The notes under the pieces are model-generated. The model ran no database searches. It saw nothing but the letters and a program-made list of their open reading frames with translations, and was not told the origin of the DNA. Shown here one piece after another: positions 24,016 through 32,751 of a stretch of 33,795 nucleotides of DNA. This stretch comes from Oscillospiraceae bacterium. GTDB lineage: Bacteria > Bacillota > Clostridia > Oscillospirales > Ruminococcaceae. The stretch spans positions 1 to 33,795 of the forward strand of contig JAHHTS010000024.1 of NCBI GenBank assembly GCA_020024475.1, in the 5' to 3' direction. Position 1 is the first letter of the stretch. Each line of letters opens with the position of its first letter. A program made the translations under genes and the position numbers.

Positions 24016-24555
24016 ATGGAATATACAATTAAAAGAAGTAAAAGAAAAACAATATCAATAACAGTTGAGAAAAATGGAGATGTTATAGTTAAAGCACCTT
24101 TTAGTCGGAGTAAATTCTATATAGATAAACTTATTTTTAAGTATAGTAAATGGATAGAAGAAAAAAGAAGAGAACATATAAAAAATGCTAATTCAGGAAC
24201 TCCGTTAACTGAACAAGATATTAAAAAACTTAAAGAAAAAGCAAAAGTCGTTATGTCACAGAAAACAGAATATTGGTCTAGTATAATGGATTTAAAACAT
24301 AATGGTATAAAAATAACAAGCGCCACAACAAGGTGGGGTTCATGTAGCGGGAGAAACTCTATTTGTTATTCATATAGGACGATGCTTTTGACTGATATTC
24401 AGCAAGATTATATTGTCATACATGAATTGTCACATATAAAGTATAAAAATCACTCAAATATGTTTTATAATGAGATAGCAAAATATATGCCTAACTATAA
24501 GGAAATACAGCTAGAAATAAACAAATTTTCTAATTTTGATCTTTACAATAAATAA
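24016..24555 (+). CDS. YgjP/DUF45-type zinc metalloprotein
   Basis: 179 residues. HELSH at 136-140 with a third His at 146 forms the metal site of the YgjP (SprT-like, DUF45) family, and ATTRWGSC at about 103-110 is its other signature. Members are described as metal-dependent hydrolases or proteases, and the true substrate is uncertain. The ATG at 24016 begins ten bases after the mreB terminator and has no visible Shine-Dalgarno; the in-frame TTG at 24004 would lie in that terminator. Read-through or a leaderless message must be assumed. Confidence 0.85.
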   Translation: MEYTIKRSKRKTISITVEKNGDVIVKAPFSRSKFYIDKLIFKYSKWIEEKRREHIKNANSGTPLTEQDIKKLKEKAKVVMSQKTEYWSSIMDLKHNGIKITSATTRWGSCSGRNSICYSYRTMLLTDIQQDYIVIHELSHIKYKNHSNMFYNEIAKYMPNYKEIQLEINKFSNFDLYNK

Positions 24556-24610
24556 AAAATCAGCATAAAAAGTTATTTGTTATATCTGAGTATTTATTAT
24601 TATGGGAGAA

Positions 24611-24621
24611 TATGATATAAT
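24611..24621 (+). promoter_or_regulatory. Candidate extended -10 promoter for pcrA operon
   Basis: TGATATAAT ends at 24621: a perfect TATAAT (24616-24621) with the TGn extension. No good -35 box is seen. It sits about 28 bases before the pcrA start. Confidence 0.45.
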
Positions 24622-24648
24622 AAATAGATTAAAAATGGAGAGTGAAGA

Positions 24649-27027
24649 ATGGATTTTACAGAAGCAGTAAATTTAAGAAAAGAATATATAAACCAACAGT
24701 TTTCACGCATGAATGATATGCAGCAAAAGGCTGTTTTTCATATAAAAGGGCCTTTGCTTATTTTGGCAGGTGCTGGTAGTGGTAAAACAAGTGTACTGAT
24801 TAATAGAATTTCTAATATGGTCCGATTTGGCGATAGTTATAATAGTACATATTTCCCAGGTGATATAGACGAAGAAACACTTTATTGCTTGAAATATGCT
24901 GTTGAGAACAAAACAAAACTTGACTTTGATGTAGAGAGAAAAATTTCAACTGGTGTAATTTGGCCCTATCATATATTAGCTATTACATTCACAAATAAAG
25001 CAGCGGCAGAATTGCGATCAAGACTTGAAAATTCTTTGGGTGAGTATTCAAAAGATGTTTTGGCTAGTACCTTCCATTCGCTCTGTATGAGAATTTTGCG
25101 TAGAGATGGTAGCAATATTGGATATGGGGCTTCATTTACAATTTATGACACGGATGATCAGAAAAGAATAATGAAAGAAGTCATGAAGGACTTTAATATT
25201 GATGATAAATTCGTACAGTTAAAAACAGTTATGAATCGTATCTCAGGATATAAAGATAAACTGATAAGCCCTATAGAAGCTGAAAAATTTGCTAATAATA
25301 CTCATGAGAAACTTATTGTTCGTTGTTATGAAGAATACCAGCATCGTTTAAAGAAAGCAAATGCTCTCGACTTTGATGATCTTATCTATCAAACCGTAAT
25401 GCTTTTTAGAAATCATGAAGATGTATTAGAATATTATCAAAATAGATATCGATATATAATGGTTGACGAGTATCAAGATACATCAACAGCGCAATTTGAA
25501 CTTATAAATCTTTTAAGTCGCGGGCATAACAATCTGTGTGTGGTTGGTGATGATGACCAAAGTATTTATCGTTTTCGCGGAGCAACAATAGAGAATATTT
25601 TAAGTTTTGAAGAACAGTTTCCGACTGCAAAAGTTATAAGACTTGAACAAAATTACCGTTCAACATCAAATATATTGAATGCAGCTAATAGCGTTATCGA
25701 AAATAATAATAACCGTAAGGGAAAAACACTTTGGACGAGCACAAAAGGTGGAGAAAAAGTAAAGGTTTACCATATCGATAAAGAGTTTGATGAAGCTAAA
25801 AATGTAGTGGAAATAATAGGTGAAAATGTTAGAAAAGGTGCCAAACTATCGGATCATGCTGTATTATATAGAATGAATATGCAGTCATCTAACATTGAAA
25901 ACGCACTGGCAAGAAGCGGTATAACATATCGTGTTATTGGTGGACATAGATTTTATGATCGTGCTGAAATTAAGGATATTATGGCATATATCAACATTGT
26001 CGTAAACCCAACAGACAATCTTAGACTTAAAAGAATTATAAATACACCTACAAGAAAAATAGGTAATACAACAGTAAACACTCTTCAAGAAGTTGCTGAT
26101 GAAAAAGGCGTCAGTATGATACAGGTGTTGTACAATATGTATGATTACCCTCAACTTTCACGATCTCTTGCACCACTTAATAATTTCTTAACTATATATA
26201 AACAACTTTTAGAATTGTATCGTACACGCCCAATGGAAGAGTTTGTTCCTAATCTTATAAAAATTACTGGATATGAACAAATGTTAACACTTCAAGGAGA
26301 AGAAGGAAAAACAAGGCTAGAGAATATTGGTCAGTTGGTATCTAATATTCAGCGGTATAAAGATGCAAACGAGGATGCAACTTTAGAGATGTTTCTTGAA
26401 GAAGTTAGTCTTATCAGCGATATAGATAATTATGACGAAAATGCTGATAGTGTTACACTTATGACAATACATTCTGCTAAAGGACTGGAGTTTCCTTATG
26501 TGTTTCTTGTAGGTGTTGAAGAAGGTATTTTTCCAGGTGAAATATCAAAATATAATCCTGATGACATAGAGGAAGAACGTAGACTTTGTTATGTTGGCAT
26601 AACCAGAGCAAAGAAAGAATTATATATTTCGCATTGCAGCGAAAGAATGGTGTTTGGACAAACAAAACGACCACAACCTTCTAGATTTATTGAAGAAATG
26701 GATAAAGATGTTTGTGAATTTATCGATAAAAGGCCAAAAAGAAATTTTGTTGAACCTATGAGCCGTTCAACCATAGCATCACATAAGCCATATAACAGAA
26801 ATGTGTTTATGCAAGATTCAGCTTTTGCATCTAAGAAAACTCAAACAATAAAAGCTAATGCGAAAGTGTTTTCAGCAGGTGATAAAGTGAAACATCAAGT
26901 GTTTGGAAATGGTATTGTTGTTAAAGTTACACCTATTGCAAATGATTCAATGCTTGAAATCATGTTTGATAGTGTAGGAACTAAAAAAGTTATGGCTAAT
27001 TTTGCACCGGTTACTAAAATAGATTAA
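24649..27027 (+). CDS. pcrA: ATP-dependent DNA helicase PcrA/UvrD
   Basis: 792 residues, a 3'-5' superfamily 1A helicase used in repair and in clearing replication blocks. Walker A is AGAGSGKT at 40-47, motif II VDEYQDT at 272-278 and motif III VVGDDDQSIYRFRGA at 298-312; TIHSAKGLEF and YVGITRAKKELYIS come later. A Tudor-like RNA-polymerase-binding tail is seen in the last 50 residues (GDKVKHQVFGNGIVVKV). Between motif I and the AITFTNKAAAELRSRL segment there is an insertion of about 45 residues (about 60-105) that Bacillus PcrA lacks. GGAGAGTGA precedes the ATG. It heads a run with thyX and tmk. Confidence 0.95.
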   Translation: MDFTEAVNLRKEYINQQFSRMNDMQQKAVFHIKGPLLILAGAGSGKTSVLINRISNMVRFGDSYNSTYFPGDIDEETLYCLKYAVENKTKLDFDVERKISTGVIWPYHILAITFTNKAAAELRSRLENSLGEYSKDVLASTFHSLCMRILRRDGSNIGYGASFTIYDTDDQKRIMKEVMKDFNIDDKFVQLKTVMNRISGYKDKLISPIEAEKFANNTHEKLIVRCYEEYQHRLKKANALDFDDLIYQTVMLFRNHEDVLEYYQNRYRYIMVDEYQDTSTAQFELINLLSRGHNNLCVVGDDDQSIYRFRGATIENILSFEEQFPTAKVIRLEQNYRSTSNILNAANSVIENNNNRKGKTLWTSTKGGEKVKVYHIDKEFDEAKNVVEIIGENVRKGAKLSDHAVLYRMNMQSSNIENALARSGITYRVIGGHRFYDRAEIKDIMAYINIVVNPTDNLRLKRIINTPTRKIGNTTVNTLQEVADEKGVSMIQVLYNMYDYPQLSRSLAPLNNFLTIYKQLLELYRTRPMEEFVPNLIKITGYEQMLTLQGEEGKTRLENIGQLVSNIQRYKDANEDATLEMFLEEVSLISDIDNYDENADSVTLMTIHSAKGLEFPYVFLVGVEEGIFPGEISKYNPDDIEEERRLCYVGITRAKKELYISHCSERMVFGQTKRPQPSRFIEEMDKDVCEFIDKRPKRNFVEPMSRSTIASHKPYNRNVFMQDSAFASKKTQTIKANAKVFSAGDKVKHQVFGNGIVVKVTPIANDSMLEIMFDSVGTKKVMANFAPVTKID

Positions 27028-27054
27028 ATGCAAATATATAGAAAGAGGAAAAAG

Positions 27055-27828
27055 ATGATGAAAGTTAAACTTATAGCACATACACCAGAACCTGAAAAAG
27101 TTGTAGCAGCTGCCGCTAAACTTTGTTATTCTAATGCACAAATAGACACTCTTTTAGATGGACTAACACCAGAAAAGAGTAAGGATTTTGTTGAAATGCT
27201 TGCTTCAATGGGACATGAGAGTCCAACAGAACACGCAAGTTTTACTTTTGCTATTGAAGGAGTATCACGTAGTCTTCTTGCACAAATTACACGTCATAGA
27301 ATAGCTTCTTTTAGCGTTCAAAGTCAAAGATATGTAAATTTAAAACAACCTGAATTCGTGACACCTCCTGAAATTCTTAATGATGCGGCATCTTTAGAAG
27401 AATTTAATAAATCAATGACGCTCGCTACTGAGAATTATCAAAAAGTAACACAGTTGCTTAAGAACGCCCATAAAGAAGTATTTCTTGCACAGGGAATGGA
27501 TGAAAAAACAGCAAATCGCTCAGCTGAGAAGAAAGCACTTGAAGATGCTCGTTTTATTCTTCCAAATGCTTGTACAACAAAAATGATAGTTACAATGAAT
27601 GCTAGAAGTCTAAATAACTTCTTCCGTGAACGCTGTTGTAATCGTGCACAATGGGAAATTAGAGAATTAGCAGATGAAATGCTTAAACAAGTATGCGAAG
27701 TTGCTCCTTCGTTATTTGTTCGCTCAGGTCCACCATGTGTAAGTGGCTCATGTCCTGAAGGGAAAATGAGCTGCGGGCAGATAGTTGAAATGAGAGAGAA
27801 ATATTCACAAATTAAAAGTAAAAAATAG
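27055..27828 (+). CDS. thyX: Flavin-dependent thymidylate synthase
   Basis: Makes dTMP from dUMP with FAD and NADPH, using methylene-tetrahydrofolate as carbon source. The ThyX signature RHRxxSxxxxSQR is exact here (RHRIASFSVQSQR, about 80-92). HESPTEHASFTF near 54 is also typical. About 257 residues. The start is ambiguous between the neighbouring ATGs at 27055 and 27058; AGAGG is at 27044-27048 and the later ATG is a little better spaced. It lies 27 bases after pcrA and ten before tmk, a sensible pairing as both act on dTMP. Confidence 0.96.
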   Translation: MMKVKLIAHTPEPEKVVAAAAKLCYSNAQIDTLLDGLTPEKSKDFVEMLASMGHESPTEHASFTFAIEGVSRSLLAQITRHRIASFSVQSQRYVNLKQPEFVTPPEILNDAASLEEFNKSMTLATENYQKVTQLLKNAHKEVFLAQGMDEKTANRSAEKKALEDARFILPNACTTKMIVTMNARSLNNFFRERCCNRAQWEIRELADEMLKQVCEVAPSLFVRSGPPCVSGSCPEGKMSCGQIVEMREKYSQIKSKK

Positions 27829-27838
27829 GAGCTAATCT

Positions 27839-28504
27839 ATGGGAAAAATTATAGTTATTGAAGGATTGGATGGTTCAGGCAAAGGCACTCAATCTCAAAT
27901 GCTTTTTGAAGAACTTCTTAATCAAGGCAAAAAAGTGAAGAAAGTTAGTTTTCCAGACTATGAAAGTGATTCTTCTGCTCTAGTAAAAATGTATTTAGCA
28001 GGAAAATTCGGCGCAAAACCTAGCGATGTGAACGCTTATGCAGCTTCAACTTTTTATGCAGTCGATCGCTATGCTAGTTTTAAATCAAGTTGGCAATCAC
28101 TTTATGATGATGACTATATAATAATAGCTGATAGATATACAACATCAAACGGTGTACATCAGTGTTCTAAGCTACCAGAAACTCAGTGGGAAGATTTTTT
28201 ACACTGGCTTTACGATTTTGAATATAAAAAAATGGGTATACCTTCACCTGATTGTGTAATTTACTTAGATATGTCTTTAGAAGTTTCACAAAAGCTTTTA
28301 TCAAGTAGATACAACGGCAATGAGGATAAAAAGGATATTCACGAAAAGGATAAAGAATACTTGGCAAAATCTAGTCAAGCTGCACATTTTTGCGCACAGC
28401 ACGACAACTGGAAAATTATAAAATGTGATGATGGAGAAAATCCGTTTGCACTTAGAGATATTTCCCAGCTTGTGCTTAGCATTGTTAGGGAGATATTATG
28501 TTAA
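27839..28504 (+). CDS. tmk: Thymidylate kinase
   Basis: Phosphorylates dTMP to dTDP. 221 residues with the P-loop EGLDGSGKGT at 8-17, the substrate-side VSFPDYES and a DRY motif (IIADRYTTSNG, 98-100). The LID region differs somewhat from the Bacillus enzyme but the fold motifs are clear. AGGAG lies eight bases before the ATG. The product works directly after ThyX in the same operon. It overlaps the next gene by seven bases. Confidence 0.92.
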   Translation: MGKIIVIEGLDGSGKGTQSQMLFEELLNQGKKVKKVSFPDYESDSSALVKMYLAGKFGAKPSDVNAYAASTFYAVDRYASFKSSWQSLYDDDYIIIADRYTTSNGVHQCSKLPETQWEDFLHWLYDFEYKKMGIPSPDCVIYLDMSLEVSQKLLSSRYNGNEDKKDIHEKDKEYLAKSSQAAHFCAQHDNWKIIKCDDGENPFALRDISQLVLSIVREILC

Positions 28505-29388
28505 AATTCAGACCTATTAAGGTACAGGATTTTGAAACAGTTTCAAATATATTAAATAAATCCAATATAGATAATTGCGAATATTGTTTTCCAACTATGT
28601 TGGTGTGGGGGCACAGACATCCTTGTGAAATAGCAATAGAAAAAGATACATTTTTTCTCCGCTCAGAAGGACATGAACATATATGGTATTTGTATCCAAA
28701 AGGGAAAATGGATAATATCGAATCTGTAAATCTTATTTTAGAGGATTCATTATCACATAAAAAACCAATATGTATATATGGTTTTGATAGCGAAGAAGCA
28801 GAAATGTTAAAAGAAAATTTTTTCGAAGAGTTTGATATAAAATATGATAGAGATGGATCAGACTATGTCTACAATCAGATTGATCTAGCCACACTTCCAG
28901 GGAAAAAATATCAAAAAAAGCGTAACCATGTATCAAGATTTTTACGAGAAAATCCGAACTATAATTTCGTGAAAATTGCTCCGGGAAATATCAATAAAGT
29001 AAAAAATTTTGTAGATGAATGGTGTAAAAAATATGAACATGATGATGACTGGAATTTTATAAGTGAAAAACAAGGTATATATGAATTACTAGATAATTAT
29101 GAAGAATTAAAACTTATAGGAGCAATGATAGAAGTTGATGATAAAGTGGTGGCAATAACTATTGCAGCTGCTATAAATTCAAAAACTGTAGATATAATTG
29201 TTGAAAAGGCATATCATGAAATCAATGGTGCTTATGCAATTATAAATCGTGATTTTGCATCTAATTGTTTATCAAACTTTGAATTTATAAATCGAGAAGA
29301 TGATTTGGGATTGGAGAATCTTCGAAAATCAAAATTAAGTTATTTTCCTTGTAAAATTTTGGATAAATATACTGCGCAAAGTATTTAG
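28498..29388 (+). CDS. DUF2156-family protein (lysyltransferase C-terminal-like)
   Basis: 296 residues, soluble, no membrane segment. The sequence matches the DUF2156 pattern: FRPIKVQDFETVSNIL at the start, CFPTMLVWGHRH, the middle KKYQKKRNHVSRFLRENPNYNFVKI, and late INRDFASNCLSNFEFINREDDLGLENLRKSKLSYFP. This domain is the tail of phosphatidylglycerol lysyltransferase (MprF) and has a GNAT-like fold. Standing alone as here, without the membrane flippase half, its acceptor is unknown. The start overlaps the tmk stop, and a GNAT gene follows eight bases later, so the two may work together. Confidence 0.8.
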   Translation: MLKFRPIKVQDFETVSNILNKSNIDNCEYCFPTMLVWGHRHPCEIAIEKDTFFLRSEGHEHIWYLYPKGKMDNIESVNLILEDSLSHKKPICIYGFDSEEAEMLKENFFEEFDIKYDRDGSDYVYNQIDLATLPGKKYQKKRNHVSRFLRENPNYNFVKIAPGNINKVKNFVDEWCKKYEHDDDWNFISEKQGIYELLDNYEELKLIGAMIEVDDKVVAITIAAAINSKTVDIIVEKAYHEINGAYAIINRDFASNCLSNFEFINREDDLGLENLRKSKLSYFPCKILDKYTAQSI

Positions 29389-29396
29389 GTGATGAT

Positions 29397-30212
29397 ATGC
29401 AAATTTTGAAAGCTAGAAAAGAACATCTTCCACAAATTAAAGCTTTATGGATTGATGTCTTTGATGATGGAACGGAAGGCTTTTGCAACTTTATATTTTC
29501 AATAACGAATCCAAAAGATATATATATAATAATTGAAAATGACGAAGTCGTTTCAATGCTTATAGCTGTCACTGACATAGAATATAAAGAAAAGAAGGGC
29601 TTTTATCTTTATTCTGCTTGCACAGCTAAAAAGTATAGAAACAAAGGTTATATGCATGAACTAATTGAATTCGCTATAAATGACCAAAAAAAGCAAGGAA
29701 AAGTTTTTTGTGTTTTGCAACCTGCCAGTGAAAGCTTATTTGACTTTTATAAAAAACTAGGATTTGATAATGTTAGTGAACTAAGAAAATGCAATGTTGA
29801 TATTAAGAAAAATATTTGGCAAACAGCTGAATTTGATATAATGACAGCCTCAAGATTCAGTTCTGTTAGAAAAAAACACTATAAAGAAAACATGATTCAA
29901 TATACATCTAAATCATGGGAAAAATTTGCTGAATATTTGTACACATTTGGAGGTTCGACTGCTGAAACTGAAAATGCTTATGCAGTATATTATGTCGATA
30001 AAGGTGTTTTGAAAATTATAGAATTACTAGCAGATTCAAGCTTTTATGCCATGAATTTGCTGCAAGCAATAAGTGATAAGACAGGCTGTGAAAAAGCAGA
30101 AATTTATCTTCCTCGGGATTCTGATCTGTTTATAGGGGAAGGTAAAAAACAAAATAGATATGCTATAAGGGGCTTGTCAGAATGTGTATATATTAATCTT
30201 ATGTTTGAATAA
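29397..30212 (+). CDS. GNAT-family N-acetyltransferase
   Basis: 271 residues. The N-terminal half is a GNAT domain: YLYSACTAKKYRNKGYMHELIEFAI holds the acetyl-CoA loop (RNKGYM, about 81-86), and FDFYKKLGFDN closes it. The second half (about 140-271) resembles a sterol-carrier-like or second GNAT-like lobe, as in Eis-type two-domain enzymes. The substrate cannot be told. AGGTGATG lies before the ATG. It ends the pcrA-thyX-tmk-DUF2156 run; no clear terminator follows. Confidence 0.82.
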   Translation: MQILKARKEHLPQIKALWIDVFDDGTEGFCNFIFSITNPKDIYIIIENDEVVSMLIAVTDIEYKEKKGFYLYSACTAKKYRNKGYMHELIEFAINDQKKQGKVFCVLQPASESLFDFYKKLGFDNVSELRKCNVDIKKNIWQTAEFDIMTASRFSSVRKKHYKENMIQYTSKSWEKFAEYLYTFGGSTAETENAYAVYYVDKGVLKIIELLADSSFYAMNLLQAISDKTGCEKAEIYLPRDSDLFIGEGKKQNRYAIRGLSECVYINLMFE

Positions 30213-30319
30213 TTTATCTAAACTTTAATAAATTATTAAGATATTTTATAAATTTATATATTATAATTAGTGAAAATTTATATAATGTACGGAGTTGCTT
30301 ATTATAAAGGAGAAATAGC

Positions 30320-31399
30320 ATGAAGAAAATAATTTCAATTATAGTTATTGTTGTTGTGCTTGTTGCTGGTATGTTTGGCTTTTCGATTTTAAATGACATA
30401 AAAGGTTCACAAAAGCCAGGTAAGGAAGTTACTGTTGAAATTCCAAAAGGCAGTGGAGCGAATGCAATAGGCAAAATTCTTGCAGAAAATGGTGTTATAA
30501 AAAACAGCCTTTATTTTAAATTTTATACAAAAGTAAACCCACCTAAGAATTTGCAGTATGGAGAATTTACTCTTGATACAAATATGTCATATGAAAAAAT
30601 TATTCAGACGCTTAGTAAAGTGCAGGATAGACGCAATACAGTTACAGTTACTTTTCCAGAAGGATTCACTCTTATGCAGTTTGCACAGAGAATGGAAAAT
30701 AACGGACTTTGTACTGCTGAAGAATTTATTGAAACAGCTAATACAGGAGATTTTAGCCAGTTTAAGTTTTGGAATGAGATAAAAGACCATGATTATAAAT
30801 TTATGAAAGGTGAAGGATATTTGTATCCTGATACTTATGAGTTCTATGCTGACGATACAGTTTATAACATGGTTGCTAAGCTGTATGAGCATTTTGATAG
30901 TCAAATTACGGACGAAATGTACGCTCAGATGGATAAAATTGGTATGACACTTGACGAGGTTATAACACTTGCTTCATTTGTTCAAGAAGAAGCTGGGCAT
31001 CCAGAAGATCAACCTTATGTTGCGGCTTGTTTAAGAAACAGAATTGCACAAAATTCTCTCCATCCTAGACTCGAATGTAATGTTTGTAGTCACATCAACG
31101 AAGATGGAAACTATGTTTACGATTACATAGTTAAATATTATGGTGGGGTTGATAAAGTTCCAGCAGGTATGATGGATGCGTATAATACCTATAACATTAA
31201 AGGATTACCACCTGGACCAATTTCAAATCCAGGTATTGATGCGATCAAAAATACTATTTGGCCTGATGAGAACTTTATGAAAGATGGTTATTATTTCTTT
31301 GTTACAGACCTAAAAGGAAAATATTATTATTCAAAAACTTATGGCGAACACTTGAAAAATGTAGATATGGCATGGAGTGTTAATGCTTCTATGAAATAA
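30320..31399 (+). CDS. mltG: Endolytic transglycosylase MltG
   Basis: 359 residues. MltG cleaves nascent glycan strands at the membrane and helps set their length. An N-terminal anchor (IISIIVIVVVLVAGMFGFSI) is followed by a LysM-like region (VTVEIPKGSGANAIGKILAENGVI) and the YceG core: GEGYLYPDTYEF at about 164-175, ASFVQEEA at 218-225 with the catalytic Glu, and YNTYNIKGLPPGPISNPG. GGAGAA lies before the ATG. It is followed 12 bases later by the U32 gene. Confidence 0.94.
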   Translation: MKKIISIIVIVVVLVAGMFGFSILNDIKGSQKPGKEVTVEIPKGSGANAIGKILAENGVIKNSLYFKFYTKVNPPKNLQYGEFTLDTNMSYEKIIQTLSKVQDRRNTVTVTFPEGFTLMQFAQRMENNGLCTAEEFIETANTGDFSQFKFWNEIKDHDYKFMKGEGYLYPDTYEFYADDTVYNMVAKLYEHFDSQITDEMYAQMDKIGMTLDEVITLASFVQEEAGHPEDQPYVAACLRNRIAQNSLHPRLECNVCSHINEDGNYVYDYIVKYYGGVDKVPAGMMDAYNTYNIKGLPPGPISNPGIDAIKNTIWPDENFMKDGYYFFVTDLKGKYYYSKTYGEHLKNVDMAWSVNASMK

Positions 31400-31411
31400 A
31401 AGGGGAAATAT

Positions 31412-32635
31412 ATGAAGAAAGCAGAACTTTTGTCACCGGCTGGTGACTTAGAAAGATTGAAATATGCCTTCAAGTATGGAGCTGATGCTGTATACCTTGG
31501 AGCAGAAGAATATGGTATGAGAGCAGCACCAAAAAATTTTACATTAGACCAGTTACAGGAAGCTGTTGACATTGCAAATAGCCTTGGTAAAAAAGTATAT
31601 TTAACGCTCAATACAGTACCAACAAATGAAGAAGTGGAAAATATGCCTGAATTCATAAAAAAAGTTGCAGCCATTGGTGTTCATGCAGTAATAGTTGCAG
31701 ATATAGGTGTATTGTCTATGGTAAAAGAAAATGCGCCCAACATGGAAATTCATCTTTCAACTCAGGCAGGTGTAGTTAACTATGTTACTGCAAATGCTGC
31801 ATATAAACTTGGAGCTAAAAGAGTTGTTCTTGCAAGAGAGTTGTCTTTTGAAGATATTATAACAATTAGAAAGAATACCCCTTCCGATTTAGATATTGAA
31901 TGTTTCGTACATGGTGCAATGTGTATGTCATTTTCAGGAAGATGTTTGTTGTCTCATTACCTAACAAATCGTGATGCAAATCGTGGAGAATGTGCACAAC
32001 CTTGTCGTTGGGAATGGACACTTAAGGAAAAATCACGCCCAGGAATGGAATATGACATAGGAGAAAACGAAGGTGGGGGCACATATATAATGAATGCTAA
32101 TGACCTTTGTATGGGACCTTATGTTGATATGCTTGTTGAAGCGGGAATTTCTAGCCTGAAAATTGAGGGTAGGGCAAAAAGCTTTTACTATGTTTCATCA
32201 GTAACAGCAGCCTATAGAAAAGCATTAGATTCATATTATGCTAACCCAAAAGATTGGCTTTGTCCTATGTCTGTTTTGGATGAACTTACAAAAACAAGTC
32301 ATCGTAGATATTCAACTGGATTTTATTTTGGCCCAGAAAATGCAATACAGACTACGGATACATCAAGTTATGTTCGAGAATGGGAATTACTTGCGATTGT
32401 AGATGATTGGAAAGATGGTGTGTTGTATTGTTCTCAGCGTGGTAAATTAAACCTTGGTGATGAAATTGAAATTCTTATTCCTAATGGTGAAACGGTTAAA
32501 CTCATTCCTTCATATATAAAAAATGAAGAAGGGGAAGAAGTAAAATCAACACCACATTCAAAGATGAAGTTTACAATTGATTGCCCAATAAAAATTGAAT
32601 CAATGGCAATTCTTCGTAAACCAGTAAAAGAATAA
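31412..32635 (+). CDS. U32 family protein, likely tRNA uridine-34 hydroxylase (TrhP-like)
   Basis: 407 residues. The start ELLSPAGDLERLKYAFKYGADAVYLG is the family pattern, and ECFVHGAMCMSFSGRCLLS (about 163-181) is the U32 signature. Four Cys (171, 178, 194, 198) are spaced as in the Fe-S ligands reported for TrhP. The former 'peptidase' name is misleading: Bacillus YrrO and E. coli TrhP add the 5-hydroxyl to wobble uridine using prephenate. In Bacillus the order is mltG-trmR-yrrN-yrrO; here mltG is followed directly by this gene. About 12 bases separate them, with AGGGGAAA before the ATG. Confidence 0.88.
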   Translation: MKKAELLSPAGDLERLKYAFKYGADAVYLGAEEYGMRAAPKNFTLDQLQEAVDIANSLGKKVYLTLNTVPTNEEVENMPEFIKKVAAIGVHAVIVADIGVLSMVKENAPNMEIHLSTQAGVVNYVTANAAYKLGAKRVVLARELSFEDIITIRKNTPSDLDIECFVHGAMCMSFSGRCLLSHYLTNRDANRGECAQPCRWEWTLKEKSRPGMEYDIGENEGGGTYIMNANDLCMGPYVDMLVEAGISSLKIEGRAKSFYYVSSVTAAYRKALDSYYANPKDWLCPMSVLDELTKTSHRRYSTGFYFGPENAIQTTDTSSYVREWELLAIVDDWKDGVLYCSQRGKLNLGDEIEILIPNGETVKLIPSYIKNEEGEEVKSTPHSKMKFTIDCPIKIESMAILRKPVKE

Positions 32636-32709
32636 AAAGAAAGAATCTGATTGTTTGAAATTGTTTTAAAAGTTAGATAAACTTTCTAATAAAAATATTT
32701 AAGTCGACC

Positions 32710-32751
32710 AAAGAGTTTGTTGCTAGCGTAAAGCTTGTGGCAAGCTCTTTT
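32710..32751 (+). terminator. Terminator of the mltG-U32 operon, two alternative stems
   Basis: AAAGAGTTTG (32710-32719) pairs with CAAGCTCTTT (32741-32750), one G-U pair, then T3. A nested alternative, AGCTTG (32732-32737) with CAAGCT (32741-32746) around TGG, uses the same right arm. Confidence 0.6.
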
